Assembly: GCF_024362695.1 (NCBI RefSeq)
Contig: NW_026063248.1
Location: 248,001 to 312,000, forward strand
DNA length: 64,000 nt
Reading direction: 5' to 3'
DNA from: Pectinophora gossypiella
Lineage: Eukaryota > Arthropoda > Insecta > Lepidoptera > Gelechiidae
Shown: positions 9,036 to 19,261 of the stretch, piece by piece
How positions within the stretch are numbered: position 1 is the stretch's first letter
Layout of the letters: each line of letters opens with the position of its first letter
Made by a program: the position numbers and the translations under genes
The notes under the pieces: model-generated
Told to the model about the DNA's origin: nothing
What the model saw: only the letters and a program-made list of their open reading frames with translations
Databases searched by the model: none

Positions 9036-10472
9036 ATGGAACGTAGCAAGCGTTGCCGTAAATCGCGACGTCGTACACGAAGTGGCTCGCGTGTCCGCGT
9101 ACGTTCTCGTGTTCGAAGCATGACGCGTAGTAGGTCTCGCAGTAGTTCTCGAACCCTGGCTAGATCAAGATCGCCCCCCCCGCGTTCTTCACGCTGTAGG
9201 GACCGCCGTCGTGCTGATAATCGACACCGCCGTTATCGGTCGCGCACTTCGTCACGCGATAGGGTTATAACGCGCTCCCACCCAAAGTTGTATACGCGAA
9301 GTCCATCCCGCGATGAAAGACGTAGTAGGTCCGCGAGACGTTCCCGGAGTACCAAGCGCCGCACCCGCGATATACGCCCGTCGTCCACTCGAACGCCTAG
9401 TCCTTTACCCGTAAACGATGGTAGTCGGGATAAAGGGACTGACACCACTCACCGACCTTATGGTACGGGGCGCCGCCTTTGTGAGTCGGAGTGTCGTTCC
9501 TCCGAGGCGTCTACCCTTGCACAGGCCTTGTTAGAAGTTCTAAAATCAAACCAACCCGTTAGATCAAACAGTTACTATATCTCAAATTTCGATCCCACCG
9601 TACACAACATAGAAGCATGGTGTGAGGAAGTTGATCGCGCTAAAACTTCTAACGGCTGGGGCGATCAGGAATGCTTATCCCGTGTCGCTTCCTGTCTTAA
9701 GGGGGATGCTAAGGTGTGGCTAGGTGAATGGGTTACAAACGACCGGACTTGGTCGAATTTTAAACGCGAGTTCATCCCACTTTGCGCCACGAAGTTAGAC
9801 TATGCGAACATTCTCCTTACGGCCATGAATACTACGTCAAACTCGTATACTACCTACGCTGAGTACGCACGTCGAACGCTGTTACGTCTACGGATTGTAC
9901 GGGGTCTTTCCGACGAGTTGCGGACCCTTATAGTAATTCGTGGAATAGACGATCCGCAGGTCCGGGCCGCTGCAGCTAATGCGGACTTGACTTCTGATAA
10001 CATTGTGTCATTTCTGTCAATATACGTCAAACCCAACCGAGGGAAACTTAGTAGCCACCCCAATAATTTACATCCTAAGACAAATCAGCCGAGTAAACAA
10101 AATGAACGTCCGGATATTAAATGTTTCCATTGCAATCAACGAGGTCACATAGGTCGTAATTGCCCCAAGAAAATTAGACGCGGTTCAAGCGGGAATCCAC
10201 CGAACCTCGCACCGTCAGTGGGCACACTGAAGCCGCCTACAAATAGTGCCTGTACCTTCTGTAAAAAACCGGGACATGACGTAAGCAAATGTTTCACAAA
10301 GGCACGTTCAGAACCCCGAAACCAGCATAATGTTAATCTTTGCTCGGATGGAGATGCTAGCGCCCCACGAAACAGTGATATCACTGCAGCGGTAATCGAA
10401 GGTATCCCAGTTGACGTTTTGATAGACAGGCGGTGCTCTGAACGTGTCTCTCATTTCATCAGACGTACTTAA
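9036..10472 (+). CDS. gag: Element A Gag with RS-rich N-terminus (frame broken in protease)
   Basis: The Met at 9036 (MERSKR) is preferred over the upstream GTG at 9009. The first 130 or so residues are extremely rich in Arg-Ser dipeptides, like the RS domain of splicing factors. Then comes a capsid domain (a YYISNFDP motif shared with element B) and two CCHC zinc knuckles, CFHCNQRGHIGRNC and CTFCKKPGHDVSKC. The frame then enters the protease but leaves it at the active site: the codons after the catalytic Asp at 10425-10427 are disrupted by an extra base near 10429, and a stop follows at 10472. Element B lacks the RS region. Confidence 0.85.
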   Translation: MERSKRCRKSRRRTRSGSRVRVRSRVRSMTRSRSRSSSRTLARSRSPPPRSSRCRDRRRADNRHRRYRSRTSSRDRVITRSHPKLYTRSPSRDERRSRSARRSRSTKRRTRDIRPSSTRTPSPLPVNDGSRDKGTDTTHRPYGTGRRLCESECRSSEASTLAQALLEVLKSNQPVRSNSYYISNFDPTVHNIEAWCEEVDRAKTSNGWGDQECLSRVASCLKGDAKVWLGEWVTNDRTWSNFKREFIPLCATKLDYANILLTAMNTTSNSYTTYAEYARRTLLRLRIVRGLSDELRTLIVIRGIDDPQVRAAAANADLTSDNIVSFLSIYVKPNRGKLSSHPNNLHPKTNQPSKQNERPDIKCFHCNQRGHIGRNCPKKIRRGSSGNPPNLAPSVGTLKPPTNSACTFCKKPGHDVSKCFTKARSEPRNQHNVNLCSDGDASAPRNSDITAAVIEGIPVDVLIDRRCSERVSHFIRRT

Positions 10473-13446
10473 ATATCTCCCATGTCAGCCCAAACCTAGG
10501 AAATGCGTTCTTAAGGGAATATCCGAGAAGGAAATCAACGCCACATCTTACGTTACAGTCACGCTAGAATTTAGTGAAATTAGCCTTGAAGCGGACTTAG
10601 TTGTTGTACCGTCTGAGTGTATGAACGCACCCATCATAATCGGAACGGACGTCCTGAATCGGGAAGGAGTAACGTATGTTAGGACAAAGGATAGGCAATA
10701 TTTAACACGATCAGACGACTGCTTACACTTTCATCCGCACTCAGCCGTTCCCATCGAATCTTTCGAGGTGAACACACCTCTAATGGGCGAAGATCGTAAG
10801 ACTCTATTTTCCGTCATCAATCAGTTCTCTGATTTCCTTATTTCCGGCACTGCCACGACGACGGTAAAGACAGGAGAGATGGACATAAAACTGACGAGTT
10901 CCTCGCCGATAGTATATCGCCCCTATAAGTTGTCGTATCAAGAGAAAATTAAAGTACGAGAAATCATAAAAGATCTTCTAGATAAAGGCATTATTAGGCG
11001 GTCAAAGTCCGAATATGCCAGTCCAATCATTTTAGTTAAGAAACGTGACGGCACGGATAGACTTTGCGTTGACTTCAGGGCGTTGAACCGCATCACTGTC
11101 AAAGACCGATACCCACTCCCCCTCATCGACGACCACATCGATAGACTTGGAGGCTACAAGTACTTCTCAAGCCTCGACATGGCCACTGGTTTTCACCAGA
11201 TCCCGATTAAAGAGGAATGCATCCCTCTGACGGGGTTTGTGACACCAGAGGACCATTTCGAGTATGTCAAAATGCCCTTCGGTCTTGCTAATTCCCCTAT
11301 TGTATATCAGCGCATAATTAATGACGCGTTACGAAGTTTCATCGACGAGGGTAGTGTCTTGGTCTACGTAGACGATGTGCTCCTTATGAGTAACACTATA
11401 ACCGAAGGCATTGAATTGCTGCGAAGGGTGTTGTCGACGCTCACTCAGGCAGGATTTTCAATTAATCTCCAAAAGTGTTCCTTCCTTACGACCGAAATTG
11501 AATACCTTGGGCGAGTTATAAGTAAAGGTCAGGTTCGACCGAGCCCAAGGAAAGTAGAGGCACTTGTTAACACGACGCCACCTGAAAATGTTAAACAGGT
11601 GCGACAGTTACTTGGCCTGGCCGGGTATTTTCGCCGGTATATCAAAGGATATGCGACTAAAACCGCGCCCATCACGCTTCTAACTAGAAAGGGTGTCGCG
11701 TTCAACTGGAGTCCTGAATGTGAAGCCATACGACAAGACCTAATAAAACATCTTACTAGCGAACCGGTACTCGCCATTTTTGATCCCGAGCTACCTACTG
11801 AGGTCCACACGGATGCGAGCAGTGCGGGCTATGGAGCGGTGCTACTACAGACTCATCCAGATGGTAAGAAGCACGTGGTATCCTATTTTAGTAAAGTTAC
11901 CCAAGGAGCCGAAAACAAATACCACTCCTACGAGCTCGAGACTCTGGCCGTAGTCAAGGCACTCCAGCATTTTCGACACTACCTCGTGGGGATGCAATTC
12001 GTTGTGGTCACAGACTGCAATGCTCTGAAATCAACTGAAAGGAAAAAAGACCTGCTACCTCGTGTCGCTCGGTGGTGGATCTACCTCCAGGACTTCCACT
12101 TCAATATCGAGTATCGCAAAGGAGTTCTAATGCAACATGCCGACTACTTGAGCCGGAACCCAGCTAGAGTTAACCAGATTTCCAGACCCCGCAGCTGGGC
12201 CCAAATAGCACAGTCAGCCGACCAGGAGAGTCAAGACCTCATCCAGAAACTTCAAGACGGTACTCTTGACACCAACAGGTATGTAGTACAAAATGAACTC
12301 CTTTATTACAAGTACTCCACTGTAGGCGAGGAGCCACGACTGCTCTGCTACATCCCGAAAGGTTACCGTCTAAGCCTTTTACGGATATTTCATGACGAGC
12401 ACGAACATATTGGACACGAGAAGACTCAAGACCTGATTCTGCGACACTTCTGGTTCCCTGGTCTAAGGCAGTTCGTCAGGAAATATATTTCTCATTGCTT
12501 AGTGTGCATTTCAAAGAAACGAGTACCTCGGGCACCACTGCAGCACATTACATCATGGGAAAAACCTGCTGAGCCTTTCCACGTTGTGCACGTAGATGCC
12601 TTAGGTCCTCTCCCAGAGTCCGAAGGGTATAGGTTCGTACTTATCTTAGTAGACTCATTTTCGAAGTACTCCATGTTACAGCCGATATATCGCCAAGATG
12701 TAGGTGAACTCAAACGTGTCATATCGCAGGCTATCTCTTTATTCGGTGTCCCCAAACTAATGGTCACAGACAAAGGGCGGATGTTCGAGTCTAACGAGTT
12801 CAAGACCTGGATGGACGGCTTAGGGTGCGAGTTGCATTTCATCACTCCGGAAATGCACCACTCTAATGGCCAAGTCGAGCGGTACGTACGCACTGTCTTA
12901 AACATGATACGCATCGAAGTCAATCACAAAAATGCATCATGGTCGGATGTATTGTGGAAGATGCAGCTCGTTTTGAGCATCACGAAGCAGAAGACCACAC
13001 AGGCATCGCCACTGAACATTCTGATTGGAACGGAAGGGACGACACCCGTCATCCGTAACTTGGTGAGGGACGTGGCTCTCGAGGGAACATCACCTAACCG
13101 AGAGGCTGTACGCGAGATAACCAGGGCCAATGTTCGACAACGACTTCTGGACAACCAGTTTAAACAAGACGAGCATGTGAATCGCCACAGACGCCCACCG
13201 CGTTTGTTTCATGTTAACGATTTGGTATTTGTGATTAAGTTCTCACAGGTAACCGGGAAACTTGACCCTGGTATGCGTGGGCCGTACAAAGTGGTGAAGA
13301 CCTTACCGGGCGGCCGCTACGAATTGAAACTTCTGAGCGGAGGCCGTGGGAAGCTCACGCAGGCAGCTGCGCAGCATATGGTTGCTTGGCGCGGCGAATG
13401 GTGTCCGGAGTCGTGCGCTGCTTTCTTCGAGAGTGAGTTGAAATAA
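10444..13446 (+). CDS. pol: Element A Pol (protease C-part, RT, RNase H, integrase)
   Basis: An open frame of about 1000 codons overlaps gag by 29 bases. Domains in order are: the protease tail with IIGTDVLNREG (about 60); reverse transcriptase with YVDD at about 307; RNase H beginning TDASS at about 455; the integrase zinc region (about 645-690, HDEHEHIGHEK to CLVC); catalytic D in HVDALGP (716), D in TDKGRMF (775) and E in GQVERY (about 811); then the GPY/F module with MRGPYKVVK near 943. In element B gag and pol are one frame, so the separate frame here results from the base insertion in the protease. A GTGAGT at 13433 near the 3' end is a candidate splice donor. Confidence 0.9.
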   Translation: MSLISSDVLKYLPCQPKPRKCVLKGISEKEINATSYVTVTLEFSEISLEADLVVVPSECMNAPIIIGTDVLNREGVTYVRTKDRQYLTRSDDCLHFHPHSAVPIESFEVNTPLMGEDRKTLFSVINQFSDFLISGTATTTVKTGEMDIKLTSSSPIVYRPYKLSYQEKIKVREIIKDLLDKGIIRRSKSEYASPIILVKKRDGTDRLCVDFRALNRITVKDRYPLPLIDDHIDRLGGYKYFSSLDMATGFHQIPIKEECIPLTGFVTPEDHFEYVKMPFGLANSPIVYQRIINDALRSFIDEGSVLVYVDDVLLMSNTITEGIELLRRVLSTLTQAGFSINLQKCSFLTTEIEYLGRVISKGQVRPSPRKVEALVNTTPPENVKQVRQLLGLAGYFRRYIKGYATKTAPITLLTRKGVAFNWSPECEAIRQDLIKHLTSEPVLAIFDPELPTEVHTDASSAGYGAVLLQTHPDGKKHVVSYFSKVTQGAENKYHSYELETLAVVKALQHFRHYLVGMQFVVVTDCNALKSTERKKDLLPRVARWWIYLQDFHFNIEYRKGVLMQHADYLSRNPARVNQISRPRSWAQIAQSADQESQDLIQKLQDGTLDTNRYVVQNELLYYKYSTVGEEPRLLCYIPKGYRLSLLRIFHDEHEHIGHEKTQDLILRHFWFPGLRQFVRKYISHCLVCISKKRVPRAPLQHITSWEKPAEPFHVVHVDALGPLPESEGYRFVLILVDSFSKYSMLQPIYRQDVGELKRVISQAISLFGVPKLMVTDKGRMFESNEFKTWMDGLGCELHFITPEMHHSNGQVERYVRTVLNMIRIEVNHKNASWSDVLWKMQLVLSITKQKTTQASPLNILIGTEGTTPVIRNLVRDVALEGTSPNREAVREITRANVRQRLLDNQFKQDEHVNRHRRPPRLFHVNDLVFVIKFSQVTGKLDPGMRGPYKVVKTLPGGRYELKLLSGGRGKLTQAAAQHMVAWRGEWCPESCAAFFESELK

Positions 13447-14234
13447 GAGACAGCTTTGTTCGGGGCTAGCGTTACATTGTTTACCACATATACCCCTCTT
13501 GAAACCCCTGTGTTCTTTCTCTTTGACCTGACTAACTGACGACTTCCAAATTTTACTTAAAAGCCGGCACGCGAATATATCCAAATCCTCTCATAACCCT
13601 GAACTTAGGCCCCTTTCTGAGTGGTGGTGAGCAATGTTCTGTGGGCTTAGAATAAAGTAGATCTTGTTGCCTGTAGCCTTGTTGCTAGTCGGGCGTGGAC
13701 GTTGGCAATGTTTTTCAAGCTGTCTAAGTGATGGCGTTTGATCGTCATGCCACTATTGACGCTGATAAACATTGAGTGACCAAGTCGTCCGTGGACGTTG
13801 GCAATATTTGTTAAGCCGTCTTGGCGTTGACGTCATCTCGTCAAGTCATCATGGTCATTGGCAAATATTGAGTGACAAAGTCGTCCTTGGCGTTGACGTT
13901 AATCGTCAAGTCGCTTTTAAGCGGACGTGTCAGTCATGTTGTCGCTTGTTGCCTGTAGCCTTGTTACTAGGCAGGCTCGGACGTTGGCAATGTCTGTCAA
14001 GTCGTTCTACGGTTGACAGATATTGATTGACCAAGTCGTCCCTGGGCATTGGCAGTCACCTGTCAAGGCGTACATGTTCTAATTCCAAAATGTGTGTGCG
14101 TATGCGAGTATTATGCAAGGAGCTTAAGATGTGAAGAATGAAAGACTGTCTGAATTAAGTGAATGATATGTGAAAGGAGCGCGAAAGGAGTGTGATATTT
14201 CAGGAAACAATCTCTAATGTTCGACTCGTTTCAG
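13447..14234 (+). repeat. Element A 3' region with degenerate tandem repeats
   Basis: There is no credible gene here. A segment of about 274 bp is repeated imperfectly: ttgcctgtagccttgtt occurs near 13668 and again near 13948. Shorter units containing gacgttggcaat and gaccaagtcgtcc recur several times between 13690 and 14060. The stretch lies between pol and the short 3' frame and would be intronic if the splice proposed for this element occurs. Confidence 0.6.
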
Positions 14235-14404
14235 ACGACGGAGTTGTGGACACCGAAATAGCGCTACCCAACGCACTACCATCGATGCCACTACTGGACT
14301 GCGATAGGGAGACTGAACAAGCTGCGATTGCCGGACCCTCATCCAGAACTCCCCTAGTTAATGACCAGGTCGAGGACGACCTATCATCAGGAGAGGCCGT
14401 ATAA
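14235..14404 (+). CDS. Element A short acidic 3' frame (possible spliced exon)
   Basis: The frame (open from 14192) encodes an acidic, Ser/Pro-rich peptide ending AGPS...EDDLSSGEAV, with its stop codon in the first bases of the 3' LTR. Element B has a corresponding frame at the same place that also contains AGPS and SGEAV. An AG acceptor at 14233-14234 would join this frame in phase to the pol donor at 13433. Function is unknown. The SGEAV part coincides with the polypurine tract, so that part of the conservation may be due to the DNA. Confidence 0.5.
14386..14399 (+). promoter_or_regulatory. Polypurine tract of element A
   Basis: TCAGGAGAGGCCG immediately precedes the 3' LTR. The same string precedes the 3' LTR of element B on the minus strand. 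Confidence 0.75.
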
Positions 14405-14707
14405 GCGTAACCCCCCACTGATCGATCGTAGCACCTCCGACTTCTATAAAAAGCATCGCGCGCCAGTTTGGCGGACATTTGCTCGAGAGACGTCGAAGCC
14501 TACGGATCGGTAGAGGACTACGTTCCAGGTCACGTGAGCCATTTTTGTTCGATATTTTCCTGTTTTTCTGTTGCATTTTCAAGCGAGGTTATTTTGTTTT
14601 TGTTTCTTTTTTTCTGTATTTAAGTGATTGTTAAAATTTAAATTCAAATAAAAAGTGTGATTGTTAGTTTTGTTTTTTTTAAATTATTACCACTTCTGAC
14701 CCTAAAA
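14400..14707 (+). repeat. Element A 3' LTR (308 bp)
   Basis: This is a direct repeat of 8548-8855 with about two base differences, followed by the target duplication ATAT at 14708-14711. Confidence 0.9.
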
Positions 14708-14990
14708 ATATATTCATTAATAAAATCACAATATTGCCTTTTAAATAATGGATCTTTGCTAAACCTGCGTTCTAAAGACAGAAATCTAGCTAATGCTTGC
14801 TGATATGAGTCACCAAGTTTTTCTGGTGTCTCTTTTAAAGGTATTGTAACGACAAAACGACCATTTGACTCGCGTGTTACGGTTTGAATAAAGATTTGTT
14901 CACATGTCTGCTCCTCTTTAGAAATTTGTTTGTGCGAGGGAACAGATTCGAATTCAAAAAACTTGTCTAATTGATTATCAATCTGATTCT
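14708..14990 (-). pseudogene. BEL-1 pol N-terminal segment after a frameshift
   Basis: This links the gag-protease frame to the reverse transcriptase at 7847-8547. It encodes the FFEFESV and SNGRFVVTIPLKE type motifs found before RT in Pao polyproteins. It is out of frame with gag-protease because of a short duplicated stretch near 14980-14995 (two overlapping copies of cagatcagaatc-like sequence). Element A interrupts it at 14707. Confidence 0.75.
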
Positions 14991-16934
14991 GATCTGATTA
15001 TCATGTAAAGTGATAGCATGATTGCAATGGACTGTATCTAAACTAGAATTGTTCGGTACGGGACCAGAGATTAACCACCCAAATTTAGTTAGACTTAGGG
15101 TTGGTTTGTTTTTTCCTAATGCAATGTTTTTGGAGCAAATCACACTCCAAAATATATCCGCTCCCAGTAGCATGTCTACATGAGAGGGGCAATGAAAGGT
15201 AGGATCAGCTAAAGTTATGTTCTTTGGTATGTTTAATAAAGTATAATCGACCTGCGTAGTCGGCAACAATTGCGTAATGCGCGGCACAAGAAAGCAATTA
15301 GTTTTATGTTTATAGGAGTTAACGAGTGAAGATATAACGACATCACAACGTTTAGTTAAGCTTGACGTTTGATAATTCAACCCTTCAACTAACGACGAGG
15401 TCGAAGCAGTTGGTAAGTTAAGTTTTAAACATAAACTTTCCGTAATGAAGCTAGCTGTGCTTCCGTTATCTAATAATGCACGTATTGTATGCGTCTGGCC
15501 GTCGTGACCTTCAACTTGTATTAGGGCTGTTGATAACAGTACACAACTTTTATTTGTAGCAGATAAAACAATATCTTGTTTTTTACGATTCGTGTTTAAG
15601 GTTTGAGTTTCAGGTTGACTCGGCGACGACGACCGTGACAGCATCGGCGATGACGGTGTCGCAGCGCAGAGGACCACATTCCCATCGGAAGCGGGGGTCT
15701 GTGCACCGCGCACAGGTGAGTCATGAGTGTGCAGTAGGCTATTGAGTGATTTGTTACACAACCGGCACGGAGCTATCCTACAGCTATTTGCGGTATGACC
15801 TTGACGTAGGCAGTTAAGACATAATTTTAAAGATTTAGCTTTTAAGAGTTTCGTCTCTAATGAATATGATCTAAACTTTGGGCAGCGATAAATCGCATGA
15901 TTATTTTTGCATAACGGGCAAACGTACGATGATTTGTCGAAAGAATTGACGACTAATGATTTATGGTGACGATTATGTGTCACATCACTGTGCCTGCGTG
16001 TATTTTTTAGGTGGTCTTCTTCCATTAATGTTTCAAGAAGATCAGCCCGGTTTTTAAGAAAATCTGTTAGATCCTTTAGCGTGGGTAACTCCTTTAATGA
16101 ATTACGGTGGGTCTCCCATTCGCGGTTTGTTATAGCATCCAATTTAGTAGAAATAATATACACAATGAGGATATCCCAATGCTCAGTAGGTAAGTTAAGT
16201 GTTTGTAAGGCTCTGAGGTTTCTATTTACAGCATCGATAATGTTTCGCAAAGCTTTAGGGGCCTCCTTTGCTAATGTTTCCATATTAAATATAGCTTGAA
16301 TGTGATTATTCACTAGAAGCCTTTTATTATTATAACGGTCACAAAGTAGCTCCCAGGCAACGTCATAGTTATTAGCTGAAAAGTCAAGCGAGCGTATAAT
16401 TACAGCTGCACCATCTTTTAAAGCTGCACGTAAATAATGAAATTTGTTTATTTTAGGAATTGACGAGTCTGAGTGTATAAGAGATTTGAACGTGTCATGA
16501 AACTCGAGCCAGTCATTATAATTTCCGGAAAAGGTAGGTAAATGTATAGTTGGTAATTTAAGTTTTGGCCCACCTCCGTTTGCAGTACTCAAACCTGAGA
16601 CCGATTGTGCGGAACCCTCGCCGGCAGCAGCGGCAGCGCGCTCGTGCCGCGCCAACATCTCCCGGGCAAGCGCAACGGCCTTGAAGTACTGCGACTCGAA
16701 GCACTCGCGCTCATTGAACTGCTCATCTGGAATTTCAGATTCATTTTCGATATCAGTTTGCAGCACGTCGTAATCGGAATACAGTTCTTCTATTTTGGAA
16801 AGGCGGATATTCAATTCACTAATTTGAAGTCCACTTAATTGTTGACAACCTTGAATTGGTTCTAAAAAGTTTTTAAATTGAGTAAGTTTACTCTTATATG
16901 TAGCTCGTTTTTTTACTAAGTCTTTTAACACCAT
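14967..16934 (-). CDS. BEL-1 Gag and protease (DUF1759/DUF1758 polyprotein N-terminus)
   Basis: A 655-codon frame has these features in order: an N-terminal coiled region (about 1-100); the DUF1759 capsid core with LPTFSGNYNDWLEF (about 133); three Cys/His knuckles (CPLC..H..C, CLNCLRQGHTANSC, CRLCNK..LLH) at about 345-420; and the DUF1758 aspartic protease with LLDNGSTASFI near 515. It builds the particle and processes the polyprotein of a BEL/Pao element. The normal continuation into RT is lost by a small duplication just before the stop. Its leader and primer site follow at 16935-17693. Confidence 0.88.
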   Translation of the reverse strand: MVLKDLVKKRATYKSKLTQFKNFLEPIQGCQQLSGLQISELNIRLSKIEELYSDYDVLQTDIENESEIPDEQFNERECFESQYFKAVALAREMLARHERAAAAAGEGSAQSVSGLSTANGGGPKLKLPTIHLPTFSGNYNDWLEFHDTFKSLIHSDSSIPKINKFHYLRAALKDGAAVIIRSLDFSANNYDVAWELLCDRYNNKRLLVNNHIQAIFNMETLAKEAPKALRNIIDAVNRNLRALQTLNLPTEHWDILIVYIISTKLDAITNREWETHRNSLKELPTLKDLTDFLKNRADLLETLMEEDHLKNTRRHSDVTHNRHHKSLVVNSFDKSSYVCPLCKNNHAIYRCPKFRSYSLETKLLKAKSLKLCLNCLRQGHTANSCRIAPCRLCNKSLNSLLHTHDSPVRGAQTPASDGNVVLCAATPSSPMLSRSSSPSQPETQTLNTNRKKQDIVLSATNKSCVLLSTALIQVEGHDGQTHTIRALLDNGSTASFITESLCLKLNLPTASTSSLVEGLNYQTSSLTKRCDVVISSLVNSYKHKTNCFLVPRITQLLPTTQVDYTLLNIPKNITLADPTFHCPSHVDMLLGADIFWSVICSKNIALGKNKPTLSLTKFGWLISGPVPNNSSLDTVHCNHAITLHDNQIRIRLIIN

Positions 16935-17671
16935 TATGATCGTTAAATTACTAAGCGCAACTCACTTATAAACACGTTCAAACTGTAATGTAATGCAAAT
17001 AAAATGTGGAGCGTAAAGAAGAACTTTAAAGTAAGAAAAATTGAAGTAATACTTATATTTTATGAATGAAGAAGCTAATGAGGGTGCAATTAAGTATGTG
17101 TGTAGGTAAGCCGTGCGAAGGCGAAGCGGTAGGTAGACCACAAGCGACGAAGCGTTTCTTTGTCTACACAATCGAAGCGGCTGGAACGCAATTAAAGCTT
17201 CGATTAAAAATAAACACAGTTCACGCACAGATTGATTAATCTAACACTTTGAGCCTCTGAAAATAATGAAGTGCAAAATTAATTAGCTATATTAGATATA
17301 TGCCCTGTTTAGGTTTAAATGGAATAATAAGCAAACAGCTATTTATCCAGTAATTGGAATGATTTATGATAGGTAATGTTGACGTCACAATAATGAAATT
17401 ATGACCTTAGTTCGCTTTTAAAGTACGAACAAAAAAGAAATATGAGAATATGACACAAAAAGTGAATACAAAATGTTTTTATGAATGTAATATTTTTATG
17501 AATTTTATGAATATGTAACTATGGGGATAAATAGGAGATGAATTGGAACGAACTCACAATAACGATTACCGTTCCTTTATTCGCCACGTCGCGCCACACG
17601 TTTCCTTTGTTCTCGAATGTTCCGGAAAGGTCGATGACTCGATGTTTCTTCCAAAAGTCCCCGAAAAATCG
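16935..17671 (-). other. BEL-1 5' leader, non-coding
   Basis: This AT-rich stretch lies between the BEL-1 primer site and gag. I see no gene or repeat in it beyond this role. Confidence 0.6.
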
Positions 17672-17693
17672 TCAAATCCGGCTCGAAGGACCA
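17672..17693 (-). promoter_or_regulatory. BEL-1 primer binding site, tRNA-Tyr
   Basis: The plus strand tcaaatccggctcgaaggacca reproduces the T-loop side, acceptor stem and CCA of an animal tRNA-Tyr, so the element RNA is complementary to that tRNA. It adjoins the inner end of the 5' LTR. It is not a tRNA gene, because no 5' half is present. Confidence 0.8.
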
Positions 17694-17802
17694 TATGTTA
17701 AGAACTGGACGTCTGCTGCAGCGGTGGTGGCGGTCAGGATCGTTGACTTAAAGAATTTCTTCAAATTCATACAAATGACAATGGGCACTTTTGTATGAAA
17801 CT
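17694..17802 (-). repeat. BEL-1 5' LTR, truncated
   Basis: On the minus strand the LTR would end in ...CTTAACA just before the primer site. Only about 108 bp remain before the foldback repeat starts, so most of the LTR is missing. Confidence 0.55.
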
Positions 17803-18920
17803 TGGTCCAAGAACCTCCACTGATGAGACTTATATGTAATGAAAGCTTATGCTTTCCCTATGATTCTGGCAAAGTTCTATCAGATTCTGTCCCGGGGTTC
17901 TTTTTTTACGGCCATGTTTGTCCTGGCTAAAAATGTGATAAAATACAGTGGGAGCTAAAATCGGCTCAAGATTTGTTGCTGAATAACTAAGTCTACATAA
18001 ATAATTATGTATCATATTGTATATCATTTTAAAGAGGATCTTTTCCAGAATCCGAAACATAAAAAAAAAAACAAAAAAATCTTTATGTAAGCGAATTATA
18101 GTCAATTTGCATCTGCAGCGCCATTGTTTCTCGGTAGCTAAGTTCAAGTTTCATGCCTTTTACCCCTTCCAAAAGTATCTTACCGATTCTTTTTATATTG
18201 CTTCCGGAATTTGATCTGAGTGATAATAACAAGAAAAATAAATAGACACCTCTCCGATAGAGACCGCCTAAGCTATTGCCTATTGCAAGAAATCGTCATC
18301 ATTAGCAAGTCATTACGGTATTGCATATTATAAGCTTATCAGCAACTTGGAACTTGGTCCAAGAACCTCCACTGGTGAGACTTGCATGTAATGATAGCTT
18401 ATACTTGTCCTATGATTCTTCTGGCAAAGTTCTATCAAACTCTGTCCTAGGGTTTTTTTACGGCCATGTTTGTCCTGAGTGTACAGTAGTGGACTGCAAA
18501 ATCACCTCGGGATTTGTTGTCGAAAAACTATTTAACTAAGTCTATATACATAATTATATATCATAATGTATATCAATTTTAAAGGGGAAGGTTATCAGAA
18601 TCAGAAACACAAATAAAAAAAAAATGCATTAAGTATGTTGTAAACGACTTTTAGCCAACTCACGTCCGTAGCACCATTTTTCTCAGCAGCTACGTACGAG
18701 TTTCGCGCCTTCCAACCTTTCCAAAAGAGCCCAATAATTTTTTCCTTCTTCTGATATTGCATTCTTAACCTGACAAGTGACAACAAAGAAAAAAAAATAA
18801 GAAGAAATAAAATAGATACCATTCCGATAGAGGCCGCGTAAGCTATGGACCTATTGCAAGATAACGTACTCAAAGACTAGTCATTATAATCCAACAGACG
18901 TAACATGATTTGAATGCGGC
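17803..18920 (+). repeat. Foldback left arm (two tandem ~550-bp units)
   Basis: The units start at about 17803 and 18355 and share gtccaagaacctccactg and tacggccatgtttgtcctg. The arm is inverted relative to 19262-19625 plus 35747-36486. Small open frames inside are not conserved genes. Confidence 0.75.
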
Positions 18921-19261
18921 GGGACGGAAATGTAGTACATCGCCTTATGCGAAAGAGACGAAATATGTGTCTCTTTAACACTAACAGTATACAGCTTAGT
19001 ACGAGAGAAACAAGAAATAAGTCATTCTAATCAAGATGCAATACAATGACTCTATTGTATACAAAAGAAACACATTTATTAAACAAGTTCAGGCAATAAC
19101 TGGTGCAAAAGGCGGCTTTATTGCCAAGGTAGCAATTACTACCAGGCAACCTTACGTTTAGGATACGTTTGTTGTACCATTCGGCATTGTTTATAAGACA
19201 AGATATAAGCCTGGATTAATAAAACAAGATTGTGGTGAAAGAAAACATACTACATTTGCGT

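Larger units (their letters stand above)
8548..14707 (+). mobile_element. Ty3/gypsy retrotransposon, element A (tRNA-Leu-primed, mdg3-like)
   Basis: A 6.16-kb element has 308-bp LTRs (8548-8855 and 14400-14707) that differ at only about two positions. A 4-bp duplication ATAT lies at 8544-8547 and 14708-14711. It contains gag, pol, a repeat-rich 3' region and a short acidic frame that ends at the 3' LTR. It is closely related to element B at 41489-46995. A frameshift in the protease breaks gag-pol. The clade assignment rests on the primer site and is tentative. Confidence 0.9.

Noticed and set aside
14200..14582. Minus-strand open frames of 74-92 codons across the 3' end of element A
   Set aside because: They span the LTR border and repeat a sequence also seen at the other LTR; no conserved domain.
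17672..17693. tRNA-Tyr-like sequence
   Set aside because: Only the 3' third of a tRNA is present, directly next to an LTR; it is a primer binding site.
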